The notes beneath the pieces were generated by a model, which saw only the letters and a list, made by a program, of their open reading frames with translations, ran no database searches and was not told where the DNA came from. From the NCBI RefSeq assembly GCF_017848645.1, contig NZ_JAFEIF010000042.1, positions 1-64,000 on the forward strand: a stretch of DNA of 64,000 nucleotides, given 5' to 3'. Of this stretch, positions 51,616 to 62,429 are shown piece by piece (position 1 is the stretch's first letter; each line of letters begins with the position of its first letter). A program made the position numbers and the translations under genes. The stretch comes from Limnohabitans sp. (GTDB taxonomy: Bacteria; Pseudomonadota; Gammaproteobacteria; Burkholderiales; Burkholderiaceae_C).

Positions 51616-54249
51616 TCAGCCCTGCTTGGCGGTGCCCAAGTGGGTTGGCAAAGCGAGCAAATCCACGAGGCTCATCGGTCGCGCATAAAAATACCCCTGT
51701 GCTTGCTGGCAACCGAGCTGGACCAAGGTGTCTCGCTGGAACTCGTTTTCTACGCCCTCCGCCGTCACTTCCAGACCCAAGGACTGAGACAGCGCCAAAA
51801 TGCCAGAGATGATCTTGGTGTTTTCCTCTCGCTGCATGCCGGCTGTGAAGGACATGTCAATCTTCAGTTTCTGAATGGGCATGCTGGCCAGGCGTGACAG
51901 GGAGGAATAGGATTTTCCGAAATCATCGATCGCAATCCGAACGCCCAAACCCATGATGGCCTGCAGTTGACTGGCCAGCTCCTGTGGGCTCAAGGCGAAG
52001 TCCGTTTCTGTGATTTCCAAAACAAAACCGTCCAAGCCGCTTTCAAGCTCGGATGCCAAATGCGACAGCATGGTCAAAAGGCGCTTGCCGCTGAGCAGCT
52101 GAGGCGAGGAGTTCAAGGCGATGGTGGCATGGGGAAAGTGGGCGCGGATCGCGTGGCTGTCTTGGACCACCTGGGCAAACAAGCGTTGCGTCAAGGGGTC
52201 GATGGCACCGGATTGCTCGGCCAAGGGGATGAACTCGGCCGGGCTGACCATGCCCAGTTCATCGTCATGCCAGCGCGCGAGGGCCTCAAACCCGATGATT
52301 TTTCCGTTCTGCAAATCCACTTCGGGTTGGTAATGGGGGTGGATTCGGCCTTCACCGATGGCCACAGCCAACTTGCTGTCGACCTTGGTTTTTCGGGTGG
52401 TGGCCGTCATCATCTGGGTGTTGAGCCATTGGATCTGGTTGCGACCCGATTCCTTGGCGCTCAGCAGTGCCGTGTCGGCATAAATGAGCAACTCATGGAT
52501 CGATGTCGAGTGATCGGGAAACATGGCCGCCCCGGCACTGAAGGTGGCCGTGACTTGCACGGTTCCCATGTGGTGGATGGTGAAGGTTGCAGGTTTGAAA
52601 GCCTGTTTCAGGTTTTTTTGAAAAACCGCCATCGTTTCATGCGCATCCACATCCAGCACCGCGATGAATTCATCACCTGAGCGTCGGCAAAGAAAATTGC
52701 CAGCAGGCAGCGCCTGTTTGAGATGCTGCGCGATCAGCCGAATGACTTCATCGCCTTGATCGTGCCCGTAGGTGTCGTTGATGTTTTTGAAGTTGTCCAG
52801 GTCAATGAACAAAATGGCAAAGCGGCTGCCTTCCACTTTTTGCTGGATGTAGGCCAAAAAAGCGCGGTAGTTGGGCAGTCCCGTCAGCAGGTCTTCGTGC
52901 AGAAGGTCCTGGAGCTTTTTCTCTGCTTCCCGAATGGCCCGGATGTCAGAAAAAACCGAAACATGGCCTTGGCTCACGCCATGTGCATCAAGCAAAGTGG
53001 ACACCGACAGCAACACGGGCAACGGGGTTTGCTGTTTACTTAAAAAATAGGTGTCCCCACGCCAGGCGCCGTGCTTGCGCACGCTCTCGGCAATGATCGA
53101 CAAATCGACGCCCCTGTCGTTTTGAATATAGAGTTTGCCCGCAGGTTGGTCGATGAGTTCGTCCTTGGTGTAGCCTGTCATGTCTGTCAAAGCCGCGTTG
53201 ACGTCCACCACCAGACCTTGTTTGTTGGTGATCAGAATGGCTTCGGCGGCGGTCTCGAACACCCTGGAGAAAATCGCTTGCCTTTGGGTGGCCCGTCTCT
53301 GATTTCGCAGCATGCTTTGCAAGGCATTCGAGACCTTGGCAATCTCATCACCAGTGTTGTCCACAAGAGATTCATCACCGCGGCCTTGTACCGTGTCAGT
53401 GGCCAGTTGCACCAAGTCATCGAGTCGCCGTGTGGTGCGTTCTGAAAAAAGTTGGGTCCAGCGCCTGAGCCCCAGGAACAGCAAGCCGCCAGACACCATG
53501 GAAATGGCCAGGCCCGTCAAGACAAAAAGAAAAGCCGATAAATAGCTTTGCTGCAGTTGAATGTGGAGGACGTAGTCTTGGCCCGAATCGTTCCATTCAA
53601 ATTGGAAGGCTTCACTGTGTTTGGACAGGTCAGACGCACGGTCGACAAAAGGCGTCAGGCTGTAATGGATTTGGAGGTCTTGCGGAAATTTCAGTGTCGA
53701 CATGACCTTGTCCAGATCCAGGTGCAGCAAGATGATGCCGATGGCACTGTCCGTGAAATTGGGCGTGACGGCCACGCTGGCAGCCAGGTAATCTGTGGGA
53801 CCGACGGTGACCAACTCCAGATGGGTTTGGCTGTCCTCGATCGTTTTCTGGATGTTGGCCGGCGCATCCCACAGCAAGCCGCTTGTGTTGTCGCTGTGGA
53901 TGAAAACCCTGCCGAGGTAATCGAGCAGATCAAACTTGTAGTTTTTGTTCTGGTTCGCTTTGGTCAAGAGCGGCAACAGGTAGGAGCCGCGCCCATCCGA
54001 GTCCGTCAGTCCAGTCCAGATTTCGGTCGATTGCGCCAAATCATGGGCTTGCCGAAAGGAGACGCTGATTTCTGAGTCCAGACGTGTGGCGATCAGCGCT
54101 TTGTAATGTTTGAACTCTTCTTGTTGGTAGAAAAAAATCCCATAGATGGCCAGCAGCATGCTGATCGATGTCACGCCCAGGATGTAGGCCCCAAACAGCC
54201 TGAAAACATCGTGGCTGATCTGGGCTTTGAGCGATTTCAATCGGCCCAT
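51616..54249 (-). CDS. Membrane sensor with PAS, GGDEF and EAL domains (c-di-GMP turnover)
   Basis: An 877-residue inner-membrane protein with helices near 18-40 and 235-260 enclosing a 190-residue periplasmic sensor, a HAMP-like linker (265-315), PAS (about 325-440), GGDEF (445-600) and EAL (620-870). The cyclase signature reads SGDEF at 524-528 instead of GGDEF. The phosphodiesterase half keeps EALARW (655-657), NSSPQLL, IDDFG, LKIDMSF and TAEGVE, so c-di-GMP hydrolysis looks possible. It is the last gene of the five-gene operon; its start lies 1 base after the stop of the binding-protein gene. It should tune the PilZ-bearing synthase. Confidence 0.9.
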   Translation of the reverse strand: MGRLKSLKAQISHDVFRLFGAYILGVTSISMLLAIYGIFFYQQEEFKHYKALIATRLDSEISVSFRQAHDLAQSTEIWTGLTDSDGRGSYLLPLLTKANQNKNYKFDLLDYLGRVFIHSDNTSGLLWDAPANIQKTIEDSQTHLELVTVGPTDYLAASVAVTPNFTDSAIGIILLHLDLDKVMSTLKFPQDLQIHYSLTPFVDRASDLSKHSEAFQFEWNDSGQDYVLHIQLQQSYLSAFLFVLTGLAISMVSGGLLFLGLRRWTQLFSERTTRRLDDLVQLATDTVQGRGDESLVDNTGDEIAKVSNALQSMLRNQRRATQRQAIFSRVFETAAEAILITNKQGLVVDVNAALTDMTGYTKDELIDQPAGKLYIQNDRGVDLSIIAESVRKHGAWRGDTYFLSKQQTPLPVLLSVSTLLDAHGVSQGHVSVFSDIRAIREAEKKLQDLLHEDLLTGLPNYRAFLAYIQQKVEGSRFAILFIDLDNFKNINDTYGHDQGDEVIRLIAQHLKQALPAGNFLCRRSGDEFIAVLDVDAHETMAVFQKNLKQAFKPATFTIHHMGTVQVTATFSAGAAMFPDHSTSIHELLIYADTALLSAKESGRNQIQWLNTQMMTATTRKTKVDSKLAVAIGEGRIHPHYQPEVDLQNGKIIGFEALARWHDDELGMVSPAEFIPLAEQSGAIDPLTQRLFAQVVQDSHAIRAHFPHATIALNSSPQLLSGKRLLTMLSHLASELESGLDGFVLEITETDFALSPQELASQLQAIMGLGVRIAIDDFGKSYSSLSRLASMPIQKLKIDMSFTAGMQREENTKIISGILALSQSLGLEVTAEGVENEFQRDTLVQLGCQQAQGYFYARPMSLVDLLALPTHLGTAKQG

Positions 54250-54250
54250 G

Positions 54251-55486
54251 TCAGTCTTGCGGGATCAGTTGACCGGATGGCGTCAACTTGACAAACAGGA
54301 CTTGTGATTTGTCCAGTGCGTCATGCCGTTGGGGTGTGAAGGGCTGGGTGTAGTGCCTGACGGCACCCTGAAATGGCGGTAATTTTTCCAAGGCATCCCG
54401 GATTTTTTCTGGGGATGTGGTTTTCGCTGTGTCAATGGCCTTGGCCAGAAGGTGGACTGTGTCGTAGGCATGTGCGGCACCCACCGGACTTGGAATGTCG
54501 TGCGTGCTGTTCAGGCCATTGTTTTTCAAAATCCAGTCGGCAAGGTAGACGGCACGGGGCCGCTTGTTGTTGATGAACGTGAAGGTCTGAATGAAATCGA
54601 TGTTGACCATGGACAGTTCTTCATTGACCAGTTCATGCAAGGTCCCCCCCACGGCACCCCAATGCGCCACCACGGGCATGCGCATGGGAGGGGCTTGTGC
54701 CGCAATTTCCTTGACCAATAAAGCGCCTTCTTTTTCATTGCCTACAAACAAAAGCCCTTGGGTGCGCGAGTCCAGGCAGGCCTTGTAGTGCTCCTTCAAC
54801 GAAGCGTCTCCCCAGTTGTACCAACGCACCACCGGAAACTGGGCAGTGTTCGACCTGGACTTCTCTTGGATCACTTTCTCCGCTGAACGACCCCAGGCCG
54901 TGTTGGGCAAGATGGCGCAGGCTTGCCGGACCTTGTATTTGGTGCTCAGCCGTCTCATCATGGCTTCGACGCCCCAGTCGTCCTTGAGTGAGACACGAAA
55001 CGAGTAGGAGGGCTTGTGCGCGTGATCGGTGATGGGGTCTGCTGATCCCCAGACGCTGATCAAAGGAACTTTCAAGCGGTGCGCATCGGGCAGCATCTCC
55101 ACGCTGATGGGACTGAATTTACCGCTCAACACGGCAACCAGATCCTTGGTGCCCGCCAGTTGAACAAAATTGTCCTTGCCTCGGGCTGAGACCCCTTTGT
55201 TGTCGGTGGTGATCAGCTTCAGAGGTCTGCCATTGAGCACGCCCCCCTTGTTGTTGATTTCTTCGATCGCCGCCTTGATGCCCCATTCGGTGGCGATGGC
55301 GGAGGTGTTGGTTTTCAGGCCATAGGCGTCATCGAAACCTATCCACACGGGTGCGTGTTGTGTCTGGGCTGGGGTTTGTGCGAAAGCCTGAGCACAGCAG
55401 GCACAGAGGATGAACGCAAGGGCCAAGGCCTGGCGTTGAAGGCGGCCATGGAGGGCCTCGAATGGCGTCACAAGGTGTTTAGCCAT
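54251..55486 (-). CDS. Leu/Ile/Val-type periplasmic binding protein (Peripla_BP_6)
   Basis: A 411-residue protein with a signal peptide (ALALAFILCACCAQAFAQ) and the type I binding fold of LivJ-like proteins: PVWIGFDDAYGLKTNTS, AIEEINNKGGVLNGRPLKL, LSGKFSPISVEMLPD and AYDTVHLLAKAID. No ABC permease or ATPase genes are near. Because it lies between a c-di-GMP-regulated synthase and a membrane GGDEF-EAL sensor, it more likely acts as a ligand-sensing partner than as a transporter component. It overlaps the synthase gene by 8 bases. Confidence 0.85.
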   Translation of the reverse strand: MAKHLVTPFEALHGRLQRQALALAFILCACCAQAFAQTPAQTQHAPVWIGFDDAYGLKTNTSAIATEWGIKAAIEEINNKGGVLNGRPLKLITTDNKGVSARGKDNFVQLAGTKDLVAVLSGKFSPISVEMLPDAHRLKVPLISVWGSADPITDHAHKPSYSFRVSLKDDWGVEAMMRRLSTKYKVRQACAILPNTAWGRSAEKVIQEKSRSNTAQFPVVRWYNWGDASLKEHYKACLDSRTQGLLFVGNEKEGALLVKEIAAQAPPMRMPVVAHWGAVGGTLHELVNEELSMVNIDFIQTFTFINNKRPRAVYLADWILKNNGLNSTHDIPSPVGAAHAYDTVHLLAKAIDTAKTTSPEKIRDALEKLPPFQGAVRHYTQPFTPQRHDALDKSQVLFVKLTPSGQLIPQD

Positions 55487-57413
55487 GGAATGTTTTCTCC
55501 CATAAGGATGACATGAGCTGTCGGGTTGAGCTGGTCGCAGGGGCCACCGTGGTGTACTGCCCTGAAAAAAGTTTGCAGATCATGGCGTTGCGCTGCGCCT
55601 TGCTGTCGTATTCAAAAGTCGCGGCCAGATGGGCATGTTTCTGTCGCACGGGCTGGATCTTTATTCGCCCCACGCCTTGCACCGTCAGGCTGGCCGTGCC
55701 TTTTTGAAACGGTCCATGGCCTGTGGTCGGCAGGGCCAATTTGCAGCCATCGACGCTGGCATCGATGATGTCTACCGCCACTTGGGTTTCGCCATCATGG
55801 GCAATGGCCGATTCGGCCATCAAAAAGCGCTCTTCCTTTCTCAAGCGAGGGCCTTCAAAACACAGCAAAGCCGCCAGTCCCAAGGTGACGACGTTCAGCA
55901 GGGACCAGAACATGGCCACGGGGAAAAACTCGTCGTGGGGCACCACGGCCAGTTCCGGCACCACGTTCAGCAGCAAGCCCAGCAGCGTCAGGCCCATGCA
56001 CAGCAAAATCATGCCCAGGCTGAAAAAGTCCACCTTGGCACCATTGACCGCGTCCGAGCCTTTGGGCGTGACCCGAAATGGCTTGCCAAAGGGCTTGACG
56101 AGCGAGGCCAGCACCGTTGGCCCCAACCTGAAGCTGGCGAACACCCCCGCAGGCCCGGAGACCAGCGGTGAAAAATGGCCACCGACCAGCCAGCGCATGG
56201 CCAGAAAAAACGACAGGAAAACAGGCAGTTGGTAAAACACCATGTCGGCCGTGTCTGTGAAGTGAAAAGGCAACCAACCCAACAGCAAATACGCCAGAGG
56301 AATGGCGATCAGCATCAGGCGCACGGCGTATTGCGTGAGCCAGCTGGTGGGGAAAAACAGGATTCTTTGGATGACACTCAAGCCCGGCCCCAGCGGGCCT
56401 GCTTTGAGGAACAGGGATTGAATGGCGCCGCGGCACCAGCGTTCACGCTGAACGAAAAAGCCTTCGATCGATTCAGCTGCCAGTCCCATGCTCAAGCGTT
56501 CGTTGAGGTAAATGGTTTGGTAGCCCTTGCGCAACATGACCAAGGTGGTCAGCAGGTCCTCTGTGATGCTTTGCGTGGGAATGCCACCAATGGCATCGAC
56601 CGCTTGGCGACGCATGATGCTGCAAGAGCCGCAGCAAAAGGCAGCCTGCCACGCGTCGCGTGAAGCCGCCATCTGGTCAAAAAACAAGCGTTGCTCGTCT
56701 GGGTAAATTTGCATCAAGCCCAGGTTGGTCTGGATCGGGTCTTTGTTGTAGAAGTGTTGGGGCGTTTGCACGATGCCAAGGGCAGGGTCGCTGAAAAAGC
56801 CCAAGGTGCTTCGAATGAAGTTCTTGGAGGGCACAAAGTCCGCATCGAACACGGCAATGAACTCGCCTTTGGCATGGTCCAAGGCATGGTTCATGTTGCC
56901 GGCTTTGGCGTGGGAGTTGTCGGCCCGGGTCAGGTAGCGTACGCCGGTTTCTTCGCAAAACGTGCGTAACCATTCTCGCTTGCCATCGTCGAGCACCCAG
57001 ACGGTTTTGTGGGGGTAGTCCACGGCTGCGGCCGCCACGATGGTTTTTTCAAGGACGTCGAGCGGCTCGTTGTACGTGGGAATGAAAATGTCCACCTCTG
57101 GCAAGGGGCTGGGCATCTGGTGTTGGTCGGCCTCTTGGCTGCGCGTGTTGGTGCGGCTCATGATGAGCAAAAAGACCGCCACCTCGATGAAGGCCAGGAC
57201 TTCAATGCCCCAAACGCCCCATATCCACGATTGAGCCCAGGCGCTGTCTTCGTTGTCGGGCCAGACGGTGCTGAACAAACGCCAGGACAGGTAATGCACA
57301 CACAGCAGTGCGGGGATCAGGCACACCATTTGCCGGGTTTGGATCTGGTGGCGCGGGGTATCCCAGACCATCAAGAAAAATCCAGCGACCAGCAGCAGGG
57401 GGATGTAGTCCAT
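55479..57413 (-). CDS. BcsA-like processive glycosyltransferase with PilZ domain
   Basis: A 644-residue inner-membrane synthase. Helices flank a GT2 domain with VLDDG at 140-144, DAD at 190-192, TED at 284-286 and QRERW at 322-326, all motifs of cellulose synthase-type enzymes. The C-terminal PilZ domain shows RKEER (525-529, RxxxR) and DASVDG (551-556, DxSxxG), so it should bind c-di-GMP. Cellulose is possible, but no bcsB, bcsZ or bcsC is in the window. ATG 57413 was chosen over an upstream start that would overlap the HlyD gene. The stop overlaps the binding-protein start. Confidence 0.88.
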   Translation of the reverse strand: MDYIPLLLVAGFFLMVWDTPRHQIQTRQMVCLIPALLCVHYLSWRLFSTVWPDNEDSAWAQSWIWGVWGIEVLAFIEVAVFLLIMSRTNTRSQEADQHQMPSPLPEVDIFIPTYNEPLDVLEKTIVAAAAVDYPHKTVWVLDDGKREWLRTFCEETGVRYLTRADNSHAKAGNMNHALDHAKGEFIAVFDADFVPSKNFIRSTLGFFSDPALGIVQTPQHFYNKDPIQTNLGLMQIYPDEQRLFFDQMAASRDAWQAAFCCGSCSIMRRQAVDAIGGIPTQSITEDLLTTLVMLRKGYQTIYLNERLSMGLAAESIEGFFVQRERWCRGAIQSLFLKAGPLGPGLSVIQRILFFPTSWLTQYAVRLMLIAIPLAYLLLGWLPFHFTDTADMVFYQLPVFLSFFLAMRWLVGGHFSPLVSGPAGVFASFRLGPTVLASLVKPFGKPFRVTPKGSDAVNGAKVDFFSLGMILLCMGLTLLGLLLNVVPELAVVPHDEFFPVAMFWSLLNVVTLGLAALLCFEGPRLRKEERFLMAESAIAHDGETQVAVDIIDASVDGCKLALPTTGHGPFQKGTASLTVQGVGRIKIQPVRQKHAHLAATFEYDSKAQRNAMICKLFSGQYTTVAPATSSTRQLMSSLWEKTFHG

Positions 57414-57421
57414 GCTGAGAA

Positions 57422-58651
57422 TCACGTCAGGAACGAACTGAGGCGGCTCATCCACACCGAGGGACGCCATTCGCGGGGCACTTTGACGTCCACTTTGCGA
57501 CCGGCAAAGCACAAGTTTTCCTGCGGATTGTCCAGGTCGGCTGCATTGATCTTGACGAAAATCCGGGCGTCTTTCTTCTCACGCTGCAGCTGTGCAACCA
57601 GGGTCATGTCTTGCAAGTTGTTGCCGCTGCCTGTGACGGCATGGATGTGACCCGTGAGCCATTGGGTGCTGCCAATCAGGCGGTACTGAACGGGTTTGCC
57701 AATGTCGAATGAGCCCAGCGACGACTCCGGCACCGCCACATCGAGGAACAGGTTGTCGCAGGTGATCACATGGGCCAAGTCGGTCCCGATCACGACTTCC
57801 GTACCGTTGCTGCCAAATTTGCGCCACAAAACCCCTTTGCTGGGGGCCAGCATGCGCACTTCGCGCGACACGGCCATGCTCTCGCGCTCTTTGCTGATCT
57901 GCAATTGAACATCGGCGCTGCGCCGTTCGTTCTCGCGCAGGCGTGCGGCCACCTCGGTGATTTGCAGGCGCACGTCATCGAGCCGCTGCTGGGTGTAGGG
58001 CACGTCATTGCGACCTTCCCCCAGGTAGACAAAGCTTTTGACCGCCTGCTTTTCGGTTTCCAAAAGCCGGATGCGGGCCTTGAAAATGTCGAGTCGGCTT
58101 TGCGTGACTTCGAGCGCGTATTGCGCTGCCTCGTTTTGCGCGGGGGAGATGAAGTTTTCCTTCACTAGCAGTGCCTGGCGTTGCACGACCAATTGCTGTT
58201 CGCGGATCAGGCTTTCCTGGGCCTTTTTCTCGGATTGGGCCTGGGCCAGTTGTTCTTCCAGTCGGAGAAACTCGTGGGTGCGGTGGACCGAGACCCTGTT
58301 TTGCAAATCCTTTTGCAGCTGCTGCAGATTTTTGAGATGTTGCTGCAGGCCCAGGCTTCTTTCAGCCAGGGTTTTTTGCTCCACTTCCATCTCGTTGACG
58401 GCGCTTTCCTTGAAGCGGGTGTTGCTGATTCGGACCAATTCTTCGCCTTGCGCGATGGGCTGGCCGGGCATTTTTGCAAAACCGTCCAAGGCCCCTTCGA
58501 TGGGCGACTTGATCGTCACATAGTGGGTGTTGACGATGGCGTTGATGCTTTGAAAGCTGGCCAATGCCGGCACCAGGACCACTGCAGCAATGAGGAGAAT
58601 GCCAAAACCCAAGGCGCGTTTGGAGGTTTTCAAGGAGGTGAACGAACCCAT
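57422..58651 (-). CDS. HlyD-like membrane fusion protein of the synthase operon
   Basis: A 409-residue protein with one N-terminal membrane helix (about 13-33), a short biotinyl-lipoyl-like half (YVTIKSPIEGALDGF), a long coiled coil (about 85-265, Gln/Leu/Glu-rich) and a second barrel half (LAPSKGVLWRKFGSNGTEV). HlyD proteins span the periplasm and link inner and outer membrane components. Here it is the best candidate partner of the PilZ synthase, comparable to Alg44 in alginate export but without its own PilZ. It lies 25 bases after the Crp-type gene and 8 bases before the synthase. Confidence 0.85.
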   Translation of the reverse strand: MGSFTSLKTSKRALGFGILLIAAVVLVPALASFQSINAIVNTHYVTIKSPIEGALDGFAKMPGQPIAQGEELVRISNTRFKESAVNEMEVEQKTLAERSLGLQQHLKNLQQLQKDLQNRVSVHRTHEFLRLEEQLAQAQSEKKAQESLIREQQLVVQRQALLVKENFISPAQNEAAQYALEVTQSRLDIFKARIRLLETEKQAVKSFVYLGEGRNDVPYTQQRLDDVRLQITEVAARLRENERRSADVQLQISKERESMAVSREVRMLAPSKGVLWRKFGSNGTEVVIGTDLAHVITCDNLFLDVAVPESSLGSFDIGKPVQYRLIGSTQWLTGHIHAVTGSGNNLQDMTLVAQLQREKKDARIFVKINAADLDNPQENLCFAGRKVDVKVPREWRPSVWMSRLSSFLT

Positions 58652-58676
58652 GGTTTGATGTGCTTTCTGGTGGGAT

Positions 58677-59360
58677 TCAATGCAGCGCGGCCGGGTGCAT
58701 CACCCGATAACACTCACAGGCTCTGGCCTCCAGCTTGGGGCGATCCAACACCTCCAGCTGCCCCCGGGTGACTTCGATCAGGCCTTCCTGGCTCAATTTG
58801 CCAGCGGCCAATGTGACCGATTCGCGCCGAATGCCCAGCGTGTCGGCGATTTCCTGGTGGGTGATTTGAAGGGAGTGCCCTTGTGTCTTGTCCAGAGTGT
58901 TCATGAGCCAGCGAATGAACTGTTGCTCATTGCTGTGTTTGCTGCTGCAAACGGTGGGCATGGCGATCTGCAAGATCATTTGCCGCGTGGCCGCCATCCA
59001 GATTTTCAGAAAGGCCCGGTCCTGGGCCAGTTCTGACTGGAAGAGGCTCAAGGGCAATTTGTAGGCAAACCCGGCAAACTTCACCCGCGCCCGGCTGAAG
59101 TTCTGGTTGCCCCCCATGACGCCGCTGCCGACCATGCCTTCTCGGCCAATCAAGACAATGTCAGCCGAAGAGCCGTCCGAAATGTCAATTTGCATGGCGA
59201 TGATGGCGCTCACCGGGAAATAGACGTATTGAATGACCTCATGAGGGCGGAAGATCAACTGTCCTGTTTCCAGGCAAACCAGTTGGAAGGCGGGCAATAA
59301 TTTGTCGAACTTGTCGGAAATCAATTGCTTAATCATCAAGTTATTGGCTGGACTTAGCAC
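58677..59360 (-). CDS. Crp/Fnr-family transcriptional regulator, first gene of the c-di-GMP operon
   Basis: A 227-residue regulator with a cNMP-binding-type barrel (VIQYVYFPVSAIIAMQ, ADIVLIGREGMVGS) and a winged HTH (ITHQEIADTLGIRRESVTLAAGKL). GTG 59360 is preferred because AAGGA lies 6 bases upstream; the later ATG 59336 has none. It has the same barrel subtype as the Crp-PAS protein at 16200. It is promoter-proximal in the five-gene operon, and a Crp-like inverted repeat lies 57 bases upstream, so autoregulation is likely. Confidence 0.9.
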   Translation of the reverse strand: MLSPANNLMIKQLISDKFDKLLPAFQLVCLETGQLIFRPHEVIQYVYFPVSAIIAMQIDISDGSSADIVLIGREGMVGSGVMGGNQNFSRARVKFAGFAYKLPLSLFQSELAQDRAFLKIWMAATRQMILQIAMPTVCSSKHSNEQQFIRWLMNTLDKTQGHSLQITHQEIADTLGIRRESVTLAAGKLSQEGLIEVTRGQLEVLDRPKLEARACECYRVMHPAALH

Positions 59361-59392
59361 TTTCTGTCCTTTTGGCAGTTATTGATTTATAT

Positions 59393-59434
59393 TTTTGATC
59401 AAAAGTGGTTTTGTGAATGTACGTCAGCGTACAT
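59393..59434. promoter_or_regulatory. Crp-like operator before the c-di-GMP operon
   Basis: ATGTACG (59417-59423), TCAG, CGTACAT (59428-59434) form a perfect inverted repeat with the TGTAC-N6-GTACA geometry of Crp-type sites. A second perfect palindrome, TTTTGATCAAAA, lies at 59393-59404 nearer the gene, and an A/T-rich AATATAAAT follows toward the start and may include the -10. Confidence 0.55.
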
Positions 59435-59492
59435 AAGCTGGAGGAACATTTCTTGACTTCAGTCAAACAACCGTGCGCTTGTGTGAATTCCG

Positions 59493-59526
59493 AAAAAAAA
59501 GCCCCCCGACTTCGCAGTCGGGGGGC
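59493..59526 (-). terminator. Rho-independent terminator of rpoD
   Basis: Stem GCCCCCCGACT (59501-59511), loop TCGC, stem AGTCGGGGGGC (59516-59526). On the minus strand it is followed by eight T (AAAAAAAA at 59493-59500 on the plus strand). It lies 25 bases after the rpoD stop. Confidence 0.93.
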
Positions 59527-59551
59527 TTGATCGCTTGAAGGGCAGGGCGGT

Positions 59552-62059
<2,508 letters not shown>

Positions 62060-62429
62060 GGACAACCTCGAAACACAAAAAGGGACAAGGAAACAGACAC
62101 AGTCAGCGCCAAATACATCCCGGCGCGGGCGTGGGTTAAGGCACAGATCAATACCTCAGATGGGTGTTCAATCTGCAATGGCAAGTGGGTGGGCGAACAT
62201 TTGGTGTGCAGTCCTTGCGGAACGGTGACCTGCCCGCATGGGGGCGTCGCGCTGATGGCGTTGGTCTGGCCGGAGGTGCTGCTGTCGCGCTTGCCGAAAA
62301 ATGTGGATTATAACTGATTTATGAATCGTTGTGCCACGCTTTGGCTGAGCCTTGTTTGCGGGTGCCAGGCGATGTGCACGGCAACTAAGCGGGTTAGTTG
62401 GCGGCCTTTTGCGACCCAAGCCGAGGGGT
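62060..62429 (-). promoter_or_regulatory. rpoD upstream region with a consensus -10 box
   Basis: No gene is seen in these 370 bases. On the minus strand a perfect TATAAT lies at 62306-62311, with a poor -35 match (GGCACA) 17 bases upstream of it. Transcription from it would give an rpoD leader of about 240 bases. I saw no dnaG gene or recognisable RNA structure here. Confidence 0.5.

Noticed and set aside
55479-57413. Calling the PilZ synthase bcsA of a cellulose operon
   Set aside because: No bcsB, bcsZ, bcsC or bcsQ is nearby and the operon partners differ, so the product is left unnamed.
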